Below the pieces are notes generated by a model. The model worked only from the letters and a program-made list of their open reading frames with translations, made no database searches and was not told the origin of the DNA. Below, piece by piece: positions 50,215 through 55,581 of a stretch of 55,581 nt of DNA. The stretch's first letter is position 1; every line of letters starts with the position of its first letter. Location: contig DXDG01000021.1 of NCBI GenBank assembly GCA_019115605.1, positions 1 to 55,581 of the forward strand, read 5' to 3'. Position numbers and translations under genes: made by a program. This DNA comes from Candidatus Alistipes faecigallinarum (lineage in GTDB: Bacteria > Bacteroidota > Bacteroidia > Bacteroidales > Rikenellaceae).

Positions 50215-51138
50215 CTACCGCTGGCGCTTGTAGCGCGAGGGGGAGGTTCCCGTATGCTGCTTGAAGTATTTGCCGAAGAAGGACTGCGTCGAGAAGTTCA
50301 GGTGGTAGGCGATCTCCTGGATGCTCATGCCCGAATACTTGAGCAGCGACTTGGCCTCAAGGATCACCGACTCGTCGATCCAGCGGGCGGCCGTCTTGCC
50401 GCTCACCTCCTTGACCACCGAGGAGAGATACTTGGGCGTGATGTTGAGCTGCCGGGCGTAGAAGCTCACGTTGCGCTCGCGCTTGCTGTACTGCTGCAGC
50501 AGGGCCATGAACTCGTTGAAAAGCACCTCGCAGCGGCCCTGCTTCTGTTCGTTCTTGCGGTCGCGCTGGTTGATCTCCGTGATGATGTAGAAGGCCGTGG
50601 TGAAGAGCGAACGGATGATCTCGCTGCGGTAGCGCTCCTTGTCGCTGCGGAGCATGGTCTTGATGAGCTGGAAGAGCTGCCGGATCTCGTTCACGTCCTC
50701 GGCCGAGACCTCCAGCACCGGCGCCTTGCCGATCCGCATGTAGACGGGCAGCGAGGTCGAAAGATCGATCTGAATCTCGTTGACGAACGACTTGGAGAAG
50801 GCTACGAAATAGGCCGCGGCATTCGACGAACACTTCACCGTACGGATGATGCTGTTGGGATTGAAGAGCACGATGTTGTTGGGCCGGATCTGGTAATTCT
50901 GCATGTCGATCGAGACGGTCGCCTCGCCGGCCATCATGATGACGGCCGAGAAGCCGTCGATCGCCGCAGGATAGTCGGCCGTCGTGTTGTTTCGGGCGGT
51001 CAGGGCGGTAATTACCAGATCGTCCGACAGATAGGACACATCGCTCATCTCCTTCTTGATCCGGGAGATCGATACCTTGTGCAATCCTTCGCGTCCGGTA
51101 GCGGACGCACCTCGCTTGGTTTTTCCGTACTCCATCAT
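50215..51138 (-). CDS. AraC-family transcriptional regulator
   Basis: The 307-residue protein has an N-terminal cupin-like sensor half (strands around GFSAVIMMAGEATVSI and NNIVLFNPNSIIRTV) and a C-terminal AraC HTH pair. The HTH reads VSFYARQLNITPKYLSSVVK and then SIQEIAYHLNFSTQSFFGKYFKQHTG, with the usual GxSPSRYK ending. Effector and targets are unknown. The start at 51138 was chosen because a -7 box lies 26 bp upstream; the frame is open 55 codons further but through a GC-rich repeat. Genes on the same strand upstream are a lipid kinase and ApbE. Confidence 0.9.
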   Translation of the reverse strand: MMEYGKTKRGASATGREGLHKVSISRIKKEMSDVSYLSDDLVITALTARNNTTADYPAAIDGFSAVIMMAGEATVSIDMQNYQIRPNNIVLFNPNSIIRTVKCSSNAAAYFVAFSKSFVNEIQIDLSTSLPVYMRIGKAPVLEVSAEDVNEIRQLFQLIKTMLRSDKERYRSEIIRSLFTTAFYIITEINQRDRKNEQKQGRCEVLFNEFMALLQQYSKRERNVSFYARQLNITPKYLSSVVKEVSGKTAARWIDESVILEAKSLLKYSGMSIQEIAYHLNFSTQSFFGKYFKQHTGTSPSRYKRQR

Positions 51139-51163
51139 ATCACTCTCTGCGTTGCTTTTCGGA

Positions 51164-51195
51164 CAAATATAACAATTTTCAACTGAAAATCCAAC
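51164..51195 (-). promoter_or_regulatory. Promoter of the AraC-family gene
   Basis: On the minus strand TATATTTG (51171-51164) with GTTG (51195-51192) after a 20-nt spacer. The -7 is exact; the -33 differs by one base. Confidence 0.65.
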
Positions 51196-51215
51196 TCCTG
51201 CAGCCCGTTTCGCTC

Positions 51216-51390
51216 CGACCTGCCCGTTCCGTTCCGGAGCCGCCCGTTCCGTTCCGGCCCCCTCGTTCCGGCCCCTCTCCATTTCCGGGACCGCACGCTC
51301 CATTTCCGGGGCCGCCCTTCGTTCCGGCTCCTCGTTCCGGTCCCCTCGTTCCGGTCCCCTTCATTCGGGCCCGCTCCGCATTGTCCGCTC
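51216..51390. repeat. Degenerate GTTCCGG-type tandem array
   Basis: The hexamer TTCCGG recurs about ten times, some as 14-bp units (for example the CTCGTTCCGGTCCC repeat near 51332-51359). It is a GC-rich simple-sequence spacer between the lipid kinase and AraC genes. No gene is seen. Confidence 0.75.
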
Positions 51391-51404
51391 CGGGCGGCGG
51401 CGGG

Positions 51405-52274
51405 TTACTCCTCCGAAGGCGGGCAGATCATGCGCAGACCCCCCGCCTGGCAGGTGATGTGCAGCGGGAACTCCGCCCCGGGCTGTCCGTCCACGTCGGT
51501 CGGCTCATTGACCGTCGAGCGGATCTCGATCTGCCGCGCCCGGAGATGGCGCACGATCTTCGGATTGCCGCCCAGCAGGTACTGCCCCATGGCCAGCGCC
51601 GAACGCAGCGGATCGCGCTTTTCGAGCAGGATGCAGTCCAGCAGACCGTCCTTGATCGACGCGCGGCGCGCCAGACGGAATCCGCCGGCCGTCTCGCCGT
51701 TGAAGATGAGCACCATGAGTGACCGCAGGTCAAAACGCTCGCCGTCGGCCTCGATCTCAAGCGGCACGGCGTGCATCGACGAGACCTCCTTGACCCCCTC
51801 GATGATATAGGCCAGCTTGCCGATGCGGTGCTTGATGCCGTCGGGCGTACGCTGCGAGGTGGTGGTGAAGATGCCGAAGCTGAAGACATTGACGAAGTAG
51901 AGGCCGTTCACGCAGCCGCAATCGACCCGCTCCTCGACCCCCTGCGCAATCTGCCGGGCCGCCTCAAGCGGATGGCGCGACATGCCCAGCGCCCCGGCGA
52001 AGTCGTTCGCCGTACCGGCCGGAATCACGCCGAAGGGGATGTCAAGCCCCTTGCGTTTCATGGCGTTGAGCGCAAAGTTCAGCGTCCCGTCCCCGCCGGC
52101 GACCACCATCAGCGAAAGGGTCTCGTTGCCGTCGAAGGGGTTGGCGGCAAAATCGATCTGCTGCGGGCGGATGTCGTATCCGTAGGCCCGGAAGACCGTG
52201 CAGATCTCCTCGACCCGGAAATCGATCTTTCCCCGGCCCGACTGCGGATTATAGAGCAAAACGGCACTTTTCAT
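51405..52274 (-). CDS. Diacylglycerol kinase-family lipid kinase (YegS/DgkB-like)
   Basis: The 289-residue product has the DAGK catalytic signature VVAGGDGTLNFALN (57-70), the IPAGTANDFAGALGM segment (84-98), and a C-terminal beta-domain with GFRLARRASIKDGLLD. It phosphorylates a lipid such as diacylglycerol or a sphingoid base; sphingolipid bases are present in Bacteroidales, so that substrate is plausible. An AGGAGG lies 10 nt before the ATG, an unusually good Shine-Dalgarno for this phylum. It starts 55 bp after the ApbE gene on the same strand. Confidence 0.92.
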   Translation of the reverse strand: MKSAVLLYNPQSGRGKIDFRVEEICTVFRAYGYDIRPQQIDFAANPFDGNETLSLMVVAGGDGTLNFALNAMKRKGLDIPFGVIPAGTANDFAGALGMSRHPLEAARQIAQGVEERVDCGCVNGLYFVNVFSFGIFTTTSQRTPDGIKHRIGKLAYIIEGVKEVSSMHAVPLEIEADGERFDLRSLMVLIFNGETAGGFRLARRASIKDGLLDCILLEKRDPLRSALAMGQYLLGGNPKIVRHLRARQIEIRSTVNEPTDVDGQPGAEFPLHITCQAGGLRMICPPSEE

Positions 52275-52284
52275 GGTTGGTTTG

Positions 52285-52290
52285 CCTCCT
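52285..52290 (-). promoter_or_regulatory. Strong Shine-Dalgarno of the lipid kinase gene
   Basis: AAGGAGG on the minus strand, 10 nt from the ATG. Most starts in this window have only A-rich leaders, so this one stands out. Confidence 0.6.
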
Positions 52291-52329
52291 TTTCTTTGTC
52301 ATTGGGGACCCGCGCCCGGGTCCGGGTTT

Positions 52330-53340
52330 TCAATCCAGGATCAGCCGCTCCATGGCCGGAGAGACATACTCCTCGTAGCGGTCGCCCTCGCCGGCCAGGA
52401 TGAAGTAGACCTTCGCGTCGGGCATCTCCGCGGCCCGCTTCAGGGCCTCGTCGGCCCCCATGGCCAGGAACATCGTGCCCAGGGCATCTGCCTCGGCGCA
52501 GGTCGGCGCCACGACCGTCACGGACAGCAGCCGCGAGAGGGCGCTCCGCCCCGTGCGGGGGTCGATCGTATGGGCCACCTTGTGTCCCTCGGCATCGAGG
52601 TAGTAGCGGCGGTAGTTGCCCGAGGTGGCCATGCCCCCCTCGTGCATCGCGATGCGGCGCTGCAGGTAGCGGCCGTCGCTCATGTTGCCGTCGAAGGGGG
52701 TCTCGACGCCGATGCGCCACGCCTTGCCCTCGCGGTTGACGCCCCGGCAGCGGATCTCGCCGCCGATGTCCACGATGTAGTTCCGCGCGCCGTGGCGCTC
52801 GACGAGCGCCGCCAGCAGATCGACCGTATAGCCCTTGGCCACCGAGTTGAAGTCGAGCTCGACGCGCGGGTCGCTCTTCACCAGGCGTCCCTCCACGATG
52901 CGCACCTTGTCGCGCCCGACAAACTGCAGGATCGAATCGATGTTCGGATGCGCCTCGGCCTCGCGCCCGGCGAATCCCCACGCCTCGACCAGTGGCTTGA
53001 CCGTCACGTCGTAGCAGCCGCCGCTCAACGCCCCGATACTGTCGGCCAGGCGGAGGTTGAAGGCGATATGGCGGTCAACGCTGTCCGTCTCGTTGCGGTT
53101 CAGACGGCTCAGCAGCGAGGTCGGATCGAAGATCGACATCGACGCCTTGGCCTCGCGGTCGAGCTCCATGACGGCGGCGTAGAGCTCCTGCGCACTCGTG
53201 CCGCGCACGTCGGCCACGACATGCAGCGTCGTGCCGAGCATCGTGCCGTCGACGACCGTATAGGCATCGCCCTTTCCGGCCCCCGCGCACCCCGCGGCAA
53301 ACAGCCCCGCAAGGGCTCCCCAAAGATACTTTTTCAACAT
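52330..53340 (-). CDS. apbE: FAD:protein FMN transferase (ApbE) lipoprotein
   Basis: ApbE covalently attaches FMN to threonine in periplasmic flavoproteins such as NqrB/NqrC and RnfG. The 336-residue product has a lipoprotein signal ALAGLFAAGC (Cys18), then GTMLGTTLHV, FDPTSLLSRLN, SGGCYDVTVKPLVEAWGF, the FAD/metal region DFNSVAKGYTVD, IVDIGGEI, and DPRTGRSAL. The start at 53340 places the signal peptide at the N-terminus. It is followed by the lipid kinase gene. No flavoprotein substrate lies in the window. Confidence 0.94.
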   Translation of the reverse strand: MLKKYLWGALAGLFAAGCAGAGKGDAYTVVDGTMLGTTLHVVADVRGTSAQELYAAVMELDREAKASMSIFDPTSLLSRLNRNETDSVDRHIAFNLRLADSIGALSGGCYDVTVKPLVEAWGFAGREAEAHPNIDSILQFVGRDKVRIVEGRLVKSDPRVELDFNSVAKGYTVDLLAALVERHGARNYIVDIGGEIRCRGVNREGKAWRIGVETPFDGNMSDGRYLQRRIAMHEGGMATSGNYRRYYLDAEGHKVAHTIDPRTGRSALSRLLSVTVVAPTCAEADALGTMFLAMGADEALKRAAEMPDAKVYFILAGEGDRYEEYVSPAMERLILD

Positions 53341-53360
53341 CGTTTTCACCTGTTTAGCGG

Positions 53361-53368
53361 CAAAAATA
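53361..53368 (-). promoter_or_regulatory. -7 box of apbE
   Basis: TATTTTTG on the minus strand, 20 bp before the ATG, with a weak TTTC at 53390-53387. Confidence 0.5.
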
Positions 53369-53452
53369 CGATTTTCCCGCAGATCCGAAAGCTTTTCGGG
53401 GCAAAAAGAGAAATAATTTTTCACTTTTCATGCGCAATTACCATTTATTTCG

Positions 53453-53460
53453 TACCTTTG
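53453..53460 (+). promoter_or_regulatory. -7 box and leader of rpsO
   Basis: TACCTTTG is 71 bp before rpsO. The leader holds the small hairpin AACGC / GCGTT (53464-53477). S15 leaders are often autoregulatory, but I cannot show an S15 site here. Confidence 0.55.
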
Positions 53461-53531
53461 CCAAACGCTCTGGCGTTATCCACGGTAAGGGGGATGCGTC
53501 GTAGAGTGGAACTTAAATAAACTTTCACACA

Positions 53532-53804
53532 ATGGCTTATTTAACAGCAGAGAAAAAGCAGGAGCTTTTCGGCAAGTACGGCAAGTCTAACACCGACACG
53601 GGTTCGCCCGAGAGCCAGATCGCGTTGTTTTCGTACCGTATCAGCCACCTTACTGAACACCTCAAGAGCAACAAGCACGACTTCGGAACCCAGCGCGCCC
53701 TGCTGCGCCTGGTAGGTAAGCGCCGCCAGTTGCTGGAGTACCTCAAGGAGGTCGACATCGAGCGCTACCGCGCCATCGTCAAGACGCTCAACCTCCGCAA
53801 GTAA
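53532..53804 (+). CDS. rpsO: 30S ribosomal protein S15
   Basis: S15 binds 16S rRNA helices 20-22 and starts assembly of the platform. The 90-residue product has the family layout: [34 protein letters not shown], and [13 protein letters not shown]. It is followed by a hairpin and then pnp, the classical rpsO-pnp order. Confidence 0.97.
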   Translation: MAYLTAEKKQELFGKYGKSNTDTGSPESQIALFSYRISHLTEHLKSNKHDFGTQRALLRLVGKRRQLLEYLKEVDIERYRAIVKTLNLRK

Positions 53805-53814
53805 TCCGAGGCGA

Positions 53815-53853
53815 AAAATGAGGGCAATTCCCGCGAGGGGTTGCCTTCATTTT
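53815..53853 (+). terminator. rpsO-pnp intergenic terminator/attenuator
   Basis: AAAATGAGGGCAA (53815-53827) pairs with TTGCCTTCATTTT (53841-53853) with one G-T pair. The tail is short, so partial read-through into pnp is likely. In enterobacteria, RNase III processing here controls pnp. Confidence 0.7.
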
Positions 53854-53895
53854 CATTCGAACGAACAATCGAAACACACATAGGTTAAGAATTTT

Positions 53896-55581
53896 ATGGA
53901 AGAAAAGAAGCTGTACAACGCAGTCCGCAAGACGATCACGCTGGCCGACGGACGCCAGATCGAGATCGAAACGGGCAAGCTGGCCAAGCAGGCCGACGGC
54001 TCGGTCGTCGTCAAGATGGGCGACACGATGCTGCTCGGTACGGTCGTGGCCGCCAAGGATGCAAAACCCGACACCGATTTCATGCCCCTCCAGGTCGAAT
54101 ACAAGGAGAAGTACGCCGCCTGCGGCCGCTACCCCGGAGGTTTCATGAAACGCGAAGGCAAGGCCAATGACAGCGAGATCCTCGTTGCCCGACTCATCGA
54201 CCGCGCCCTCCGCCCCCTGTTCCCCTCGGATTACCACGCCGAAGTCTACGTTACCGTGACGCTGATCTCGGCCGACAAGGATATTCAGCCCGACGCCCTG
54301 GCCGGCCTCGCCGCCTCGGCAGCCCTCGCCGTTTCGGACATCCCCTTCGGCGGCCCCATCTCCGAAGTGCGCGTCGTGCGCCGCAACGGAGAGTATGCCA
54401 TCAACCCCAACTTCTCCGAGATGCCCGAGTGCGACCTCGACATCATGGTCGGCGGTACGATCGACAACATCCTCATGGTCGAGGGTGAGATGAAGGAGGT
54501 CTCCGAGGAGGTCATGCTCGGCGCCATCAAGTTCGCACACGAGGAGATCAAGAAGCAGTGCGCCGTACAGATCGAGCTCTCGAAGGAGCTCGGCAAGGAC
54601 GTAAAACGCACCTACTGCCACGAGGTCAACGACGAGGAGCTCCGCCAGACCATCATCAAGGAGCTCTACGACAAGGCCTACGCCATCGCTACGAGCGGCA
54701 CGATGAAGCACGAACGCGAGGACCTCTTCAACGCCCTCGAGGCCGAATTCGCCTCGCGCTACACCGAGGAGGAGCTCGTCGAGAAGGCCCCGCTGATCCA
54801 CAAGTATTTCCACGACGACGTCCTCAAGAAGGCCATGCGCAACATGATCCTCGACGAGGGCAAACGTCTCGACGGCCGCCGTACGGACGAGATCCGTCCC
54901 ATCTGGTGCGAAGTGGGCTACCTGCCCGCTGCCCACGGTTCGGCCATCTTCACCCGCGGCGAAACCCAGGCCCTGGCTACCGTAACCCTCGGCACGAAGC
55001 TCGACGAGAAGGTCAAGGACGAGGTGCTCGTCCAGGGCACCGAGCAGTTCGTGCTCCACTACAACTTCCCGCCCTTCTCGACCGGCGAGGCAAAGGCCGC
55101 ACGCGGTCTGTCGCGCCGTGAGATCGGACACGGACACCTCGCATGGCGCGCCCTGAAGCCCATGATTCCGCTGGGCGAGGAGAACCCCTATGCCGTCCGT
55201 GTCGTTTCGGACATCCTCGAGTCGAACGGTTCGTCGTCGATGGCTACCGTCTGCGCCGGCACGCTCGCCCTGATGGACGCCGGCGTCAAGATCAAGAAGC
55301 CCGTTTCGGGTATCGCCATGGGTCTGATCACCGACTCCTCGACCGGCAAGTGGGCCGTCCTCTCCGACATCCTCGGCGATGAGGACCACCTCGGCGACAT
55401 GGACTTCAAGGTAACCGGTACGCGCGACGGTATCACCGCCACGCAGATGGATATCAAGGTTGACGGCCTCTCGTACGAAGTCCTCGCCAAAGCCCTCGAG
55501 CAGGCTCGTCAGGGCCGCATGCACATCCTCGACAAGATCACCGAGTGCATCGCCGAGCCGCGCGCCGACTACAAGCCCTTC
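53896..55581 (+). CDS. pnp: Polyribonucleotide nucleotidyltransferase (PNPase), 5' part
   Basis: PNPase degrades RNA 3'-5' by phosphorolysis and is part of RNA turnover complexes. The 562 residues present hold the first RNase PH domain ([40 protein letters not shown]), the alpha-helical linker, and most of the second RNase PH domain. The active-site region [15 protein letters not shown] and [12 protein letters not shown] is present, as is [19 protein letters not shown]. The gene runs off the right edge in frame, so the KH and S1 domains are outside. It starts 92 bp after rpsO. Confidence 0.97.
   Translation, partial: MEEKKLYNAVRKTITLADGRQIEIETGKLAKQADGSVVVKMGDTMLLGTVVAAKDAKPDTDFMPLQVEYKEKYAACGRYPGGFMKREGKANDSEILVARLIDRALRPLFPSDYHAEVYVTVTLISADKDIQPDALAGLAASAALAVSDIPFGGPISEVRVVRRNGEYAINPNFSEMPECDLDIMVGGTIDNILMVEGEMKEVSEEVMLGAIKFAHEEIKKQCAVQIELSKELGKDVKRTYCHEVNDEELRQTIIKELYDKAYAIATSGTMKHEREDLFNALEAEFASRYTEEELVEKAPLIHKYFHDDVLKKAMRNMILDEGKRLDGRRTDEIRPIWCEVGYLPAAHGSAIFTRGETQALATVTLGTKLDEKVKDEVLVQGTEQFVLHYNFPPFSTGEAKAARGLSRREIGHGHLAWRALKPMIPLGEENPYAVRVVSDILESNGSSSMATVCAGTLALMDAGVKIKKPVSGIAMGLITDSSTGKWAVLSDILGDEDHLGDMDFKVTGTRDGITATQMDIKVDGLSYEVLAKALEQARQGRMHILDKITECIAEPRADYKPF

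Noticed and set aside
50025..50264. 79-codon frame after gltB
   Set aside because: It starts at the last base of the gltB stop and runs through the terminator; Arg/Gly/Pro-rich. The gltB phase gives a more protein-like reading.

Overview
The window is a chromosomal segment from a Bacteroidota bacterium, most likely an Alistipes-like member of the Bacteroidales. The evidence is the 16S rRNA 5' end, many promoters of the Bacteroidota form TTTG-N19..21-TAnnTTTG, high-GC housekeeping genes, a hybrid two-component system, a TonB-dependent receptor with a carboxypeptidase-like N-terminal domain, Bacteroidota-type lipoproteins, and a GT3/GT35 fusion glycogen enzyme. The genus is an inference from gene content, not from a database match.

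Layout. 1-800 holds the start of a 16S rRNA gene (minus strand) and three tandem consensus promoters. 800-5000 carries lspA, tRNA-Leu(CAG), a flavin reductase-like protein, a Xer-type recombinase, hpf, tRNA-Glu(CTC) and a DUF3298-type lipoprotein. 5000-5750 holds two small RNA genes on the minus strand with near-identical promoters and 5' ends but different 3' bodies. 6000-10600 has two GT2 glycosyltransferases converging on a CDP-glycerol-transferase-like gene and an FAD oxidoreductase. 10752-24250 is a ~13.5 kb genomic island at the 3' end of tRNA-Leu(TAG), bounded by an 18-bp near-perfect direct repeat. It carries a truncated integrase, two tandem paralogous fimbrillin-like lipoproteins, a four-domain BIG2 lipoprotein, an Hc1/histone H1-like small protein, a secreted beta-helix protein, a hybrid two-component sensor/AraC regulator, and a three-gene HipBST toxin-antitoxin operon.

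After the island come an AlkZ-related protein, an export-type operon (Wza-like lipoprotein, BY-kinase/Wzz, PHP-type phosphatase), a TonB receptor with an upstream His-rich membrane protein, pckA, and hemW. Next is a four-gene glycogen/alpha-glucan operon (GT3-GT35 fusion, debranching enzyme, GT4, GH57). The window ends with a glutamate synthase large subunit, an AraC regulator, a lipid kinase, an ApbE lipoprotein, rpsO and the start of pnp.

How the parts work together. The glycogen operon encodes glucan synthesis and breakdown in one transcription unit. The export operon encodes a polysaccharide copolymerase/kinase, its phosphatase and an outer-membrane lipoprotein, with no adjacent glycosyltransferases. 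In the island, five surface or secreted genes and the sensor regulator lie on one strand, so a sensor-controlled surface-protein module stabilised by a HipBST addiction cassette is plausible but unproven. Several intergenic stretches are GC-rich, degenerate tandem arrays.
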